A stretch of DNA of 64,000 bases from Turbatrix aceti (Eukaryota > Nematoda > Chromadorea > Rhabditida > Panagrolaimidae). The notes beneath the pieces were generated by a model, which worked only from the letters and a program-made list of their open reading frames with translations, searched no databases and was not told the origin of the DNA. Of this stretch, positions 22,771 through 36,300 are shown in pieces. A program made the position numbers and the translations under genes. The stretch lies in the NCBI GenBank assembly GCA_963969345.1, contig OZ017768.1:1776573-1840572 (forward strand). Direction: 5' to 3'. Positions within the stretch are counted from its first letter, which is position 1; each line of letters starts with the position of its first letter.

Positions 22771-22787
22771 TCAAACTTGGGTAATTA
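22771..22787 (-). other. 17-nt exact match to nematode SL1 spliced-leader sequence
   Basis: The minus strand reads TAATTACCCAAGTTTGA, identical to positions 5-21 of the canonical nematode SL1. The next bases are AATTC, not GT, and I see no downstream Sm site, so it does not look like an SL RNA gene. It could be a relic of an SL-bearing cDNA insertion or chance. Confidence 0.4.
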
Positions 22788-22789
22788 GT

Positions 22790-22858
22790 TACTTTACTTT
22801 ATTACTCTTACTCGTGCATAATTACTCATTACAAAATTAAAGAGACAGTGATGAGTAT
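22790..22858. mobile_element. Second copy of the 70-bp repeat
   Basis: TTACTTTACTTTATTACTC through GTGATGAGTATC, near-identical to 5368-5437 with a 2-bp insertion (AAAGAGAC for AGAGAC). It directly abuts the SL1-like 17-mer. Target duplication not evident here. Confidence 0.55.
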
Positions 22859-24830
22859 CGAGATTGCACGAAGAGGGCGCCGTCAATCGTAGCTACCTGC
22901 GTCACGTCGTAGTCCTTAGCAGGAGCGTTCTGGAAGGCCGCAAAGTCGTCGGTCCATCGCCTCGGAGAACAGATTTACCAGTTTTTTACCATATTATCTT
23001 TTTCAAAATTTACAAAAATCAGAGTTATAATGCAAACGCACATGCACTTCTGACCAGCAAAATGTTATTCAAAGTATTTTCGTTTGAAAAACGGTATCAC
23101 TCAATCGTCGTTTGGCACATTGATTTCTTTGATAACGGTTGCATGGCATGAAGAAATGAGATGGGTCAAAGTTGGTAGAAATGGAGTGCTTCGCATGCGT
23201 TGTTGACACTAAAAATCATTTTTTTATGTAACTTAAAAATGGAACAGTAAATATATAAGCAATTGAAAAATCAAGCAATGTTATACATAAATAACTCACA
23301 AATTAAAACATGTTTTTTTGACTTATAGAAAATATAGCAAAAAATACGTAAATAGTATACATATTTGTGCGTTATAAATATATGTATGAAAAGCTCACTC
23401 CCGCACAATAATAAATTCTTCTGTATATATTGATGTATAAAAATACACAATTATATATATATATGTACATCGACAGAATACGATTTTTTTTCTTCCAGTG
23501 TTTTAACATAAGACTTTTTTAACGATGAATCAACTCATCGCTGCTAGACGACTGCTTTCTAACAAAATAACATAGGCATTTCTTTCACACGACGAACATG
23601 ATGATTCAAGAGGAAAAAAATAAACAGGCCGTTTTTTTTTGCTAACATAAGTTAGAAAAAAATTTCAGAACATGAAAATGATTGTGTCGACACGGAATCG
23701 GAATTGAAGCAGTGGTAAGGCTTCTTTCTGAAAACGGCGACCCATAGCAATTTATCTTTAAATTCCGAGTATTGGGATTCAGTTTCAAATCTGAATTCTG
23801 GTTTTAGGTACCCAAAAGCCCGAAGAAATGCTGATAATGACCAACGTTATCAGCATTTTCAATTATCAGTGTTTTTTCAAACATTTTTGAAAACGATCTT
23901 TATTTCATTTTAAAATACGTTAGTTTAAATAATGCACCATGCTTTGAACAATAAACCAAGAATCTGAAGTATGTATCACAGTGATTCATTGGACGAAAAA
24001 GTTATTGTTGATTCCAGCTGGAAGACCATGTTTATTGGGCTCGCGTTGACAAAAAGCTTATTCGGACTTTTTTAGACATATCGTCGAATCTAAAAACAAC
24101 ACTTATTCATTCGTAGTGTTTTTTGTTTAAATAATTTTTTAGAATACATAAATATTTTAACCGGCATATTTTTAAATTTAAAAAAAAAATTATTTGAATT
24201 TAAAAAAAAAAACAAAAAAAAAACAATTTATTTACTTTTGTTTGTATGCTTGTATGCGTACGCTTCTGCAGATGCTAGCTGCGTTCTACAGTTAGATATA
24301 GTTTTTCGGATACAATTATATATAACATTCATATATTTATAAATATATTATATAGTCTTACATCAATCAATCCATCCACAAACGTATGAGCTTTTTTGTT
24401 GCAGCGTTAAAAAATTGTTTTGATGAATCATTTCGTTGATGCTCGAGTCTCGACGCCTCCTTTTCTCAGTCAGCATTCAAAAAAACATTGTATTTTACGT
24501 TTATAAAAAAATACACATGAACTTAAAATTATGAAACCTATTTGAAAATTTTACGCTGAATTCAATAATCGGTTATCGAAAAATGCAAAAAAAAATCTGT
24601 ACATTTTTGTAGTCTTCGAAATTTCAAAAAAAATATTTTCGGTTCCGGTTCCGATTTGTGTACTCTGATTTCTCAAATTCGGTTTCGGTTAGGGTACCTA
24701 AAAAATTTCAGGATGAACGTAAAAAAAACAGCAAACCCTGAAAAAAGGGTTTTCGATGCTCTCGAACGGAAAATTCTTCCGTTGTTTCTGCACATTTTTA
24801 GCAGGTGATCAGTGCTTTTTGGTTGATCAA

Positions 24831-27800
24831 ATGTCGCTTTTACGCCTTTTCTCTACCATCTATCGATCGAATCTTGCCGCTCAGGCGGTGGCAAGGCGTC
24901 TGTCGTCGACTGCTTCCTCTGGCGATGCCAGCCAGCCAGCGAAATCCGAACTTTTCGAGCGGGAAGTTTACCTCGAAAACCGCGTCGTCCGTATCGTCCT
25001 CAACGCTCCGAAGATTCGTAATTCCCTGTCGCTGAACCTCATGGATTCTCTGCTCTCCGAGTTGAAGGATATGGATGAGATTCAAAAGCTCCGGGCTGTC
25101 ATCATCGCCGGCAAGGGACCCGCGTTTTCGGCCGGACATGATCTCAAGGAACTGGTCAGTTTTTCTAAAAAATATTTTTTTGTGGTTAACCTTAAAAAAA
25201 TATTTTTTAGACCAAAGAAACGGGAACAGACTACCACAAGAAAGTTTTTGCCAAGTGCTCCGAGCTGATGTCGTTCATCCAGCAGATGCAGCTTCCGGTC
25301 ATCGCCGAGGTCGACGGAGTGGCCGCCGCTGCCGGATGCCAGCTCGTCTCGAGCTGCGATATCGTTGTCGCGTCTTCCAAGTCGAAGTTCAGCGTTCCTG
25401 GGTGAGAATTTTTTTTGTAATTTTTTTTAAATTTTTGTTGGTGAATTCGGTTTCAGTCAACGAGTTGGTCTCTTCTGCTCGACGCCGGGCATTCCACTCG
25501 TCCGTAACCTGCCTCGGAAGCTGGCGCTGGACATGCTTCTGACCTCGCGAGTCATCACTGCTCAAGGTAACACTTTTTTTTCAATATTTATTACTTTTGC
25601 TAATAGTAACATTCAAGTTTCGTCCTTATTTTGTTACTTTTCGTTTTACAGTTTGGAATGAAGTAATATTTTTTTGCGCTATTGCATTACTTTTGCTAGA
25701 AGTAACATTCAATTTTAGTTGCTGTTGTGTTACTTTTCATTCCACGGCTAAAGTGATGTAACATTTTTTTTGTTATATACTACTTTTGCATTCAAGTTTT
25801 GTTATTGTTTTGCTATTTTTAAAAATTTGACCGGCAAAACCAAAAAAAATTTTTAGTATAATTTTTTTTTGGTTTTGCAAACGCTGTTTTCATGTTTACG
25901 TTATTTTACATTTTTTACGCAAATATCATAACCTCTTTTTTTTCACTTCAGAAGCCCTCCAAGCAGGCCTTGTCTCCCGAATCGCCCCCGACGACGAAGA
26001 GCCTCGGCTCGAAGCCATCCGTGTCGCCGAGGACATTGTCAGGTTTTCTCGGGCTTCTACCGGACTTGGCAAGCTCTTTTTCTACACTCAGGCCGAGTTG
26101 CCGCAGCGTGATGCTTACAGGTTCGTAATTTTTTTTTATTAAAAAAACTTGGGGTTTGAAATGTCGTTTTCCGCATCAGCGCAATGCTTTGCAAGTGAGC
26201 GTAAAAAGGAAGATTCAGGAATAGTTTGCCGGTTGTCTTGCGACTAGGAGCTTTCACAGGCCCCAGGGGATGGTTAGCCGGGAATGACATGGTCCTGTCG
26301 TTTTTATCTTGTTCGTGCTTGGCTTTATTGTAAACACCGTAATTTTATTGTTTTATGGTAGTTTGGGAGGCAGGAAGGCAGCCAGTGCCTCCGGGGTCGT
26401 TTGGCGAGGTCAAAAATTTATTTTTAAATACAATTTCAAAAGAAATTTGAATTAAAAAATTTTTTTTTGTAAATTTTTTATATCTTCCCTGTAGGTAAAT
26501 ATTGTACCGTTTCTTCGTCTGAAGACCCGTCATATTTTTTCATGTCAGAATTATCTATCGATGAATTTGAAAAAAATATTTATATGCGCTATCGTCAGCC
26601 AGCTTCATGTTGCCATTTTTGTCGGAACATGCAACTCGTCCCTGTCCACAGGAGTGGAATCGTCGTCGTCGTGGGGTATTCATTTTACGACACTTTAGCC
26701 TTGGTCGACGACGTGCAACGGTTTTTATGACCGTATACTACTACCCCAACAGCAGTCATCCCTCCGGCTGTTACTGCGCTGATGGCGTTTGGGGGGTTGT
26801 GTGCCGTCGTCGGACCGGGATGGAATGTCGTGTTGTTTTTGTGCCTTTTTTATGTTTTTTTTTGATTTTGTAACTTTTTTTGAAAAATATGAAAAATTTT
26901 GGGGGAATGTTCTTTGGATCCTATACCTGTCTATTCCGACGTCTACGCCGGATTATCAATTAGCTTCATCCTACTGACATTCAGTCATTGGTATAACACT
27001 TAAAATTCATGTGTCACGAAAAAAGTATGAATTGTTTGAAAAATTAAATTTCCCGACTCCTTGACAGCCATGGCATCGGCATAGTGTATGTTGTTGTAGG
27101 ATCATCAGTTGTAAATTATTCTAAGGAAGTTTATTATCCATTCTCGCAATGTGTATTATCTACATAGGAGCGCGTGAATATCAAATCATGGCGGTTTTGT
27201 CTTTCATCGCCTGTCATGATCGGTTTGGTCTTTGTCTTGCAACTCGGTAGCTTGGATCACGGTAGCATCACGTGTCACGCGATGTTTTCGTTGATGGGAC
27301 GTTCGTGGCACTAAGAAAACAAAGAAAAAATGTTCGATAAAAGTATCGTTTTTGATAAAAAAATGTATGCTGTATGCGTTACACTTTTTGTAACAAAAAA
27401 AGTAACGTAAAAAAAATTTTAAAAAAAAGGAAGTAAGATTTCTTATTTGGCGTTAAAATATTACTTTTGCAGGAAGTAACATTCACTTTTGATTACTAAA
27501 ATGTTACTTTCGGATTTGCAGTCTAAAGTGAAGTAACACCTTTTTTCGCTATTATATTACTTTTGTTAGAAGTAAGATTCAAGTTTTGTTCCTATTTTGC
27601 TACTTTTGTGAGGAGTAACAATCACGATCTGTTTTATCGTATACGATACACTTTTTTCTACCAAATTCCATTTTTTTCCTTCTTGCAGTTTCAGAAGTCT
27701 GTGTTGCTCGACGATGGATTTTTCTTTTCTTTAGCCCCCAACTTTATGTCCCTTTAGCAATTATACCGTAGTAATTATGAGGTCATATAATTGTAGTCGT

Positions 27801-28546
27801 CATGACCTGTCAAAAGTCAGACCCAAAAAAAAGTATGAAAGTGTTCGCACTGTCGTCAGCTGGATCGAGAAAATTGGGCAAGACAATACATGCTGCTCTG
27901 CGCGCAAGCTTGCCTTCCTTGCTCACGCGCGGGAGAGGGGGGGGGGTCGAAAAGGTTGCCATCATCGGGAATGGATCGGCCAAGATGCCAGCCCAGCCAA
28001 GGAAGGGGGGGGAAGAGTGGAAATTATTGCAACAACGGCATCGAACAAGCTGGCGCGACCCGCGAGACGACGTAATGGCACAGGCACGGGCGTATGGCAG
28101 GCTGAGAGAAGAAAATCTCCCCCCAAATTACCCAAAAGTCAGACAGGATGCGCGAAAATGAAGGAAGCCAGCTTGATGCATTGTTCTTATTCCTGGGCAC
28201 TGTTGATGACATGATTTTACGATCAGCTGGCGTCTGTCTCCGCGCGTGCGAAGGCGAGAGCGCTAAAAACATGGTTTTTACGGGAGGAAATGGACATGAC
28301 AGCAGATTGTCCTTAAAAGGATGGATTTGTATTACCAGACGGGTCCTAGGATTAGTATGCACAAATTTTACCTGGGATAAAAATATTTTATAAAAAAAAT
28401 TTTTCTTCGTAAAAAATTTTTTTTCCAGATACGGCGAATCCGTGATGGTGGAAAATCTCAAGCTCCACGACGCACAGGAAGGAATCTGTGCATTTGTTGG
28501 CAAACGAAAGCCTGAATTTATCCATTCAACTGAAAAGGTACTCTGA
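24831..28546 (+). CDS. ECHDC3: Enoyl-CoA hydratase domain-containing protein 3, mitochondrial
   Basis: Crotonase-superfamily protein, probably mitochondrial. The exact substrate of this family is not established, and a role in fatty-acid/insulin metabolism is reported only for vertebrates. Exons 24831-25154, 25211-25401, 25457-25566, 25952-26120 and 28429-28546 give 303 aa, close to human ECHDC3. The start MSLLRLFSTIYRSNLAAQ opens an Arg/Ser-rich presequence without acidic residues, as expected for mitochondrial import; an upstream in-frame start would add an unlikely leader. Crotonase hallmarks are present: FSAGHDLKEL (first oxyanion-hole loop), GVAAAAGCQLVSSCDIVVAS (second loop), GLFCSTPGIPLVR, and the ending NLKLHDAQEGICAFVGKRKP. 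Intron 4 is 2.3 kb while the others are 55-385 nt; introns 3 and 4 contain TAAC islands. Intron 4 starts with a GTTCGT donor. Confidence 0.93.
25570..25830. repeat. TAAC-hairpin repeat island 8 (ECHDC3 intron 3)
   Basis: Orientation B; TTACTTTTGCTAGAAGTAAC and TTTTACAGTTTGGAATGAAG. It begins almost at the donor site. Confidence 0.75.
26121..28428. other. ECHDC3 intron 4 (2.3 kb)
   Basis: Contains the TAAC island at 27370-27640 and a purine- and CG-richer stretch at 27880-28180 with several overlapping open frames but no recognisable protein. Otherwise AT-rich with no feature I can support. Confidence 0.5.
27370..27640. repeat. TAAC-hairpin repeat island 9 (ECHDC3 intron 4)
   Basis: Orientation B; GTTACTTTCGGATTTGCAGT and TTACTTTTGTTAGAAGTAAG. 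Confidence 0.75.
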
Positions 28547-31500
28547 AGACGGAGGAAAGAAATAATCGGCCCTCGCACGTTTACAATACCCTTTTTGCCT
28601 TGATTTGACAACACTCGTATTCATCTGTTTTTTTCTTCCCTGCCTGGATGTCTGACGGCACTTACCCTGTCTGATGGCGAGACGCCTGGTTAACGTTTTT
28701 TTATACTTTTGCCATTGTTGATGGCACCGGTTGGGAGAACAATCTGTGCCAGTTTTGATTGTGATGTTGTCATTGTGAATGTTGTTATAATAGTTTGTTT
28801 TTATTAGGAAATATATACATATAATGTATAAAACGTGGTATTAGGGCGGCATTGTTGAAACATTTTTTTGTAAAAGAAACACTAAAAAAGTGCGAAAGTT
28901 GCATCGCGTGTGAAACAAACATAAGTTGATCGAAAAAACAATAAATACACTTTTTTTGTTAAAAAAAGTTACACCTGTTGAGAGTAACATTGTCGATACG
29001 GTACTAAATAAATATAGGGTTACTTTTGCTGGAAATAAAATATTTAGCAATAATAAAATATTTTTTGGCCCTAAAACATTACCTTTGCTCGGAGTAACAT
29101 CCAATTTTGATTGCTAAAATGTTACTTTTGGTTTTGCAGGCTAAGGTGAAGTAACACCTTTTTTTGCTATTTTATTACTTTTGCTAACAGTAATATTAAA
29201 GTTTTGCTCATATTTTGTTACTTTTCTGCAAAATATGAGTTAGTAATAGTAAATATTATTACTAACTAGGTACGATACACATTTCTGTTACAAATTTTGT
29301 TGCACTTCTTTTAAAACAGCCAAACACATTTATTCATCGTAGTAATTTTTCGATTTTTATGATAAGTATCACAATTTTTTTGAAAAAAAATCAAATGGTT
29401 AGGATTTATGTATGGCCGCAACATGGAAAAAAACGCTTAGGATAAAAAAAATGCCAAACTTTTTTGCCGACGGCGAAAAAGTCGTTCTCATTCACCATGC
29501 TTTCTGTGCGTGCATGTTTTCTTTCTTGTTCACAAGAGAAGAAGAAGATAGCAGGACCCATAAGAAAACGAAAGAAAAGGAAGAAGACCACCGCCTCCTC
29601 CTCCTCTGAGGACGACGACGCACCACTAGGGATTGAGGGAAGGAATGATGGATTGGATTACTGTAACTTGTGACGGCGGTAATATTACTTGAGCGTGCGT
29701 GTTGGGGAGCAGGGGAGAGGTGGAGACTACTGATGCATCAGGGGGGCGCTGTCCTGTCTCCGCGATGCGTATGATGCACGTAGCAGGATAGCATCGACTT
29801 TTACGGTGCAACGGGCCTCGGGGACGTTTGTGGTATAATAGATGGAGGGTAATAAGGTGTAATCTTTTTTTTTTGTGGCAGCATTGTGCCGTTTTTGGTG
29901 ACATAAAAAAAGGTTTACACACATTTTGTTGTTTTTTTATGTTTCTTATGTTTGTTATTTTTTTATGTAAAGAAACTTTTTTTTTGTTGAATAAAACGGG
30001 ATTTATTTTTTTGCACTTTTGTAAACCCATATTGTCCTATTACACGGATCACACTGATACATGCACAAATCGCGTTTTATCTTTGCTGATTGCATATTTT
30101 CGAGATTATCCATTGATTTATTTTTTTGGCCGTGAATCCCAGTCCTTAGATTCGGATAATTTTGAATTAAAATATTTGCACGCACTGTTGAAAAAAAAAC
30201 AGACGGTTGGGAAAATATTGATTTTTGACAACTTTTTTCGTCGAAGAAGTCAACATGTTTTTTTCATTTTTTAGAAAATTGGTTTTTTACAGTAAATATA
30301 GTTTTTGAATTTCGGTTTTATTGTTTGTATTCAATTTAAAAAACCAAATCAAAAAAAATAACCGTTATTAAACCACAAAAAAACTTTTTTTAAACACGAA
30401 TTTCACTATGCCTTGATTAACAAATTTTAAATACATCACACTTCCTACAGGTCTGATGTCGGGGCCGGAGATTACAGAATCATAAAGCTGGTGCTTCTTC
30501 CATTTTTGTGCTTCATTTACCTTGATAGACTAGTTGACGGACTGGCTGGCCGGATAGCGTAGGAAAAAAGACGGGGGGGGGGGCAAGAAGCTTACATGAA
30601 GTTGTTGGCTGGTATCGAGAAAAGAGGATAAGGGCATCTGCATCTGGGATATCACAGGGCAAGAAGTCGTAAAACCAAACACGGCGGATAAACAACAAGG
30701 AGCTCACGAGGCTTGAAATAGAACCATTTTACTTTCATGTTCAAAAATTTGAAAATAAATTTTCTCGGGGTTTGTAAAAAACTTTTCCAGTCGAGACCCA
30801 TAAACTGTGTTTGTCTGTTTGTTGGGTCTTGACTGGAATTTCTGAGTAGGATGTTCTTGCACCATTTTGCCGAGTTTTCCATTGTCAATGTGGTTTCGTT
30901 TCGTTTTGGCGTTTCAGTTGTTCCCTGTCCAAAACTCGGCGTGCCCGTTCCTCCTCCTTTTTTTCCTCTCCCTCCATTAGTGGAATTGGAAAATTGCCAC
31001 TAGCATGCATGTACACTCGGACTCGGGGGCTCGTCTCACTCGGTAGCGGTACCCAACCAACCAACCAACCCCTGGCCAGCCAGCCAGCCAGCCGAGAGGG
31101 GGGGGGGGGAGAAGAGAGCAGTAGGCTTTTGACTTGTCAACGACACGGTTTTTGGGTTGGTTAACGGCCTGCTCCACAATTCCCTCCTGGCTTCGGTTCG
31201 GCTTCTGTCGGACTTTTTAAATGGCTTTCTCTTTTTTTTCTGGACATTTTTTTGGATTTCGGTTGTCTACAGGTTATTTTTTGGGGGGTTGTTTTTTGTT
31301 GATTTTATTTTTTTTAACTTAAAAGTGGCGTAAAAGATAAAACAAAATATGAAAATACGATTGTCTTTTGGCCTTGGAAATGATAAATCGGTTTTTGAAG
31401 TGATTTTCTGGAATAAAAACTGGCTTACATCTACGTTGACTTTATAAAAGTCCACATACGGGATATTTGATTTTAAAATATTAAAAAAGGGATTTTTTAT

Positions 31501-33390
31501 CCTGCATCTGAGAAAAGCGATTTATTTAGACCTCTTTTTTCGTTATCGGATTTACCAAAGTTCGCCGAATCCACAAAAAATATTTTCTTGCCAAGACCCT
31601 ACCAAAAAAAAACGCCCAAAAGCGCAGCATCCGCGGTGGGACCGCAAAGATCCATTTGGTCCTACCACGAATATATTTTTTTATTTCAATGTTATTACCT
31701 TTTTTTTTATCCTTTTTCCCATCATCTAACACCACATGACGAAAGATGTTTACTGTGTAGAAAAAAAATAATACCGGTATTAAGTGAAATCAAAATCGCC
31801 TTTTCTCGCGGCTTGTTTTCATAGCCGGGGCACGGCACTGTAAAATCTTGATGGAACGGCTTTTTGTGTTGATATCCCTCTCCTTTTCCCCTTATTCTCC
31901 TGTCTGGTTTTTTTTCCGGGGGCCATACACCTGTTACTGGTCGTTGTCGTCGTCGTTGTCGTCTTTGTTGTGGTTTCTGATACTGTCCATGTAAAATCTT
32001 GTTGATTGACTGTCACATTCTTCTGGGATAAGTAATGAGAAAGCAAGCGTAGGTACTATAACAGATTTGACTACAGTATCAACCGTGCCACAGGACTCAT
32101 CTCCTGTCATTAGTGCTAGTGCTATTGTGCCGTTTATGGCAGGTAGGAATTTTTTGCCTGTCTTGAAAAAATATTTGTAATATCGTTTTGTTTTGTTTTG
32201 GGTTATGATACTTTTTTTTTTGACGGACAACAAAAAAGAGGCAAACGTCAGTTTTGCTACCAAAAAAATTCATACTTTTTTTTAAGAAATTTTTCGCAAA
32301 ATCCCAAAAAAAATCAACGTTTTCCAAAAATCATGATCGCAGCATACTGTAAAACTCCCGCGGGAAATATACAAACCCTATTTTTTTCAACTTTAGTATG
32401 ACGAAAAGAAATGACCCATTTCATTTCTTTTCTCCTTTCCGGTCGGTCTTCTCTTCCCACTTCGTGACTGACTCACTTTTTTTTGGTCGGGACAACAACG
32501 ACACCCTCCTGCCTTGCCAGCTCGGTCCGGCTGGCTAACTCGCTAGTTATGACTTTTCATGACGTGTTACTACATATGTGTAGTATTGTAATGGTAAAGT
32601 ATTGTCGCCAGTCGGGTCCCGTCGTTCGTGCTCCGCAAGCCCCACCCCTTTTTTTATTCAATCAAAAATTCTAAACAAATGCGGGAAATAAGATTGGTCA
32701 GCTAGGGGGAGATCGGATTGGTCAGCTTGACCCTGGTTTTAGGATGATTATCGGGGTCGATTTAAAAAAATCCAAAGTTATCAAAAATTTTCCTAATTTT
32801 TGATCATTTTTTTTTCAAAATAGCCAAAAATCAACTTCCAACATTTTTCTATTTTGACATGTACTTTTGTGACATGTACTATAATTTTATTATTATGAAT
32901 ACTTTTTTATCTCAACTATCGTAATTTCTTGCCTCGTTCAAACACGAACGCATGATGACTGACTGGCTTGTTTGTTTGTTTCATGTCTGTCAGCCTAGAC
33001 AACCTCCGAACGAGCGCGTCCGTTCCACCCGGACATGTCCGCGGACATTCGTTGAATGTCTGTGGCATTTCCGGCCCAATTGCTCGCGTCTAACGAAGAA
33101 AGAGGGACGAAGAAAAAAGAAGGAGGAACAAAAAGGTGAAGGAAGAAAAGTGGGAAAAGGATACTGTCATTTTTGTTTTATCCTATCAAACGTAAATAAA
33201 TACTTATTAATTTTTTGTTGCAAAAAAAGTCTGAACTTTACTCGAATATGTACGCGCAACAATTTTTTTTGACTGCTGTACATTTTTTTGCTAATAATTT
33301 TATTTAAAAAAATTTTTTTTTTAGATTTTTGGTCGAGTGTTCAAAATTACAAAAAAAAACTTGAGAGAAAAAACAGGAGCGGTAAAAACA
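28547..33390. other. Intergenic, ECHDC3 to the LIM-homeobox gene
   Basis: 4.8 kb without a supportable gene. Contents: TAAC island 10 (28960-29240), low-complexity ACCA and CCAG tetranucleotide runs with a poly-G tract near 31058-31110, a Thr/Asp-type CGT repeat near 31950, and AT-rich DNA. The last part, with a TTTTTTTTAG at about 33325 before the start codon, is probably the acceptor of a 5'UTR intron of the downstream gene. Confidence 0.5.
28960..29240. repeat. TAAC-hairpin repeat island 10 (intergenic)
   Basis: Orientation B; GTTACTTTTGGTTTTGCAGG followed by CTAAGGTGAAGTAAC. The clearest copy of the hairpin with an acceptor-like core, and the only island outside an annotated gene. Confidence 0.75.
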
Positions 33391-36300
33391 ATGTCTACAT
33401 CATCACCGAAGCCATCGTCTCCGGGGGTGCCATCCGTCTCGGGCGAGCGATCGTCGCACAGTAGCAACAGCAGTGGCAGTGGCCTCAGCGACGATGGACG
33501 TCGTAGCAGCAATGGAATTGGTCGCGTCACACTCACCACAATCGGTGAGCCCTGTGTAGCTGCTATTCGCGAGACTACCGGTTGGTTTTTCAAACTTTGC
33601 AAAATATTTTTGAAATTAAAAAGATTCAAATACGAAAAAAAATCAAATTTTTTTGGACATTATTTATTTTTAACACTGTTGACTTCAAAAAAACGTAAAC
33701 TTTTTTCGTTCGCATGAACGCTTTGATGATTGCTGCTCTGCCGTGGGTAAATTATCTAGACCTCAGGCATCAGCCCCCATGCTTACATGCATGGAAGCTT
33801 CTTGACCTAATGCGGGTGTTTCGCTGCGTTGCGATGCTTTATTCCATAGTGCAGATAGCAGAATGCGCTCGTGTAAAAAGAACATTGTTGTCTATCACTT
33901 TTTATCATGTTACAAACTACTGCTTTTTTACTTTATCAAAATTGGCTGAATTTATGTCATAACTTAAATCATGCGGAAATTTTTAATTTGGATCGATTTT
34001 ACTAACGAAGGTGTTTCTAGTTCTCTTCCTAAGTAAAGGCTACAAATGGCATAAAAAAGTAACAAAACAGAAAAATGTTGAAGATTATTTTTATGTATAA
34101 AAAGTAATAAATACAAGCGAAAAAAGTGTTACTTCATTTTATTTTGCAAAACCTAAAAAAACATTATTTACTTAAAAAAAGATTTTACTTTCTTCAAAAG
34201 TAAGATAATAGCGGTTTATCGACAACATTACTTTGAACAAAAGTAACAAACTAAGGTTGAAACACTAATGTTACTCTGTGCAAAAGTAATAAAATAGTGA
34301 ACAAAAGTATTACTCCACTTTAGACTGCAAAACCAAAAGTAACGTTTTAGCGACAAAAGCTGAAAGTTACCCCTATCAAAAGTAATACAATACATAGCGC
34401 ACATTTTGCAATCTTACCATTTATTGACAAATTGCAGAGTAACATTTTATCGACAAATTGCAAACGTTGCTTTTACCAAAAATAACAAAATTTTACCATA
34501 AGAAGTCGAATTTTCCAACAAATAACTATTTTATAAATTATTTTTGTCCTTATTTTGACCATAAAAAAGACGATACAGACCACTTTTGAACACAATAAAA
34601 TAAATCCGAATGCGATTTTTTTAACAAACGATTTCATACCGCATTCTTTCACCTGGTCAGTATAAAAAAACACGGAAAAAACATCAAACAAAACAAACGA
34701 CGTTGTCTTCGAGGGGACATCAGATACGATAGGATACGAGCATATTACGATGAAATATGTAAGAAAGAAAAAAAATAAAAGATGCATGCGCGGAGCACGC
34801 TTTGATGATTGATACCCCCCACGGCGACCGACACACGTTCGTTCGTTTTGCGGGTTTTGCGGTGGCAGACGAAAAAAAAACACCTACCGCAGGCTGAATT
34901 GAATTACCGCAGTGAATGTCTGTAGAAAAATGAATTGGTGGACATTTGCCGGTTTGATCTGTTCGATAACATTCGAACGCATTTATGGCACGCATGGGGG
35001 GTGACAAAGGCATGAGTGACGCATGCGAGCGGAAACAAGTCTTTGATCCGGGCTCCATCCTTTTTTTCGTGCATGTCACAAATGTATGAACCGCGGGGGT
35101 CGAGAAATGCCGTGTTGGTGACTAACAAAAACATGAGCTTGATATTTGAGATGGTTTTGTTTTGGTAGAACTTGATCAAAGGTGGCGGGAACAAACTTGA
35201 AAAAAAAATTTGCATAATAAATTTTTTGCGTAATTTTTTTGGGTGGCATTTTTTTTAGATTAGCGCCGTTTTCTTAAACTTGAAAAATAAAACTAAAAAA
35301 AAATTACACAAGCAAATAAATTTGTCATTTTAAATTTTTTAAGTTTTAAAAAAGTGCCAAACTTTTTTTAAACTTGAAAAATAAATTTTACTTTGATTTT
35401 TATGCCGGTGCCATCGCCAGAGTGTCTTTCTTTTTTCTGTCCTTTTCCGTTAATCGGTACTCATCCGGCTGTAAATTCCACGGGCAGGTGGCATTTCTTT
35501 CTCACATGGACTCGCGCACTCATTTCAGGCAGGCAAGCAGGCAGAGGCTATTGACCCAACCCTGACTCCTGCCAACACAACAATTACCAGCTTTTTGACT
35601 GGTTTTATCCGGTTTATTAACCCCGCTTTGACGAGACAACAGACACCCTTTTACCGGCCGGGAGCCGGGATTTCTGGGAAAAGAGGATAAAGAAATACAT
35701 ACTATGAAGGGGCAGGCAACAAGTATCTGGGAATGGCATTTGTTGAACTAAACCACAAAATTTTAAAAACTGTTTTTTAAAATACTGTTTTTAAAAATAG
35801 TTATACCAAATTCAAAAAAATTTTATATTTAGTAGCGCTCATCATCCGAAAATTAATAATGCTATTCAAAAGAGCGCGGGATGTTTGGAGTAAAATCTGG
35901 GGTTTCAAGTTGGGAAAATTTTTAAATGCTGGAGTCTCCTTTGAGAACTTGGGAAAATCTCCTGAGATTTTTCCCAGATTAAAATCTCCCAGGAGATTTT
36001 GACACCTGGGCAGAACCACGCGTTTATAAAAAAAAATGGCAAAAAATTTTGAGAACAAAAAAAACCGAATTTTGTTTTTATTATTTTTGAAAGTTGTGGA
36101 AAGGACAAAAATGAACGCAATTTGCATAAATAAATATTTGTGACAAAAAATTTCGTGGATAATTTTGAATCTGAAAAAACTCTTTTAATAATAAGTTATA
36201 ATTTTTTTTTCAATTTTTAATCGGAAATTTTTTTTTTCAAAATTTTTTTATATGAATTTGGTATTGATATCCTTATTCTCCAAAATTTTTTTCTCTATAA

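Larger units (their letters stand above)
21966..24830. other. Intergenic, INO80D-like 3' side to ECHDC3
   Basis: 3'UTR-like DNA to a TGAATAAATTTCG signal near 22566, then AT-rich DNA. Items seen are the SL1-like 17-mer (22771-22787), a second copy of the 70-bp repeat (22790-22858), and a short minus-strand coding-like stretch (about 22866-22985, 38 open codons including WTDDFAAFQNAPAKDYDV) with no recognised family. TA-microsatellite runs occur near 23340-23470 and 24290-24360. I see no gene or RNA gene that I can support. Confidence 0.5.

Noticed and set aside
22760..22800. SL1 RNA gene
   Set aside because: No GT donor after the leader match and no Sm-binding site or terminal stem downstream.
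27802..28161. 119-codon open frame in ECHDC3 intron 4
   Set aside because: The stretch is purine- and CG-rich with open frames in several phases, no recognised motif, and no splice context.
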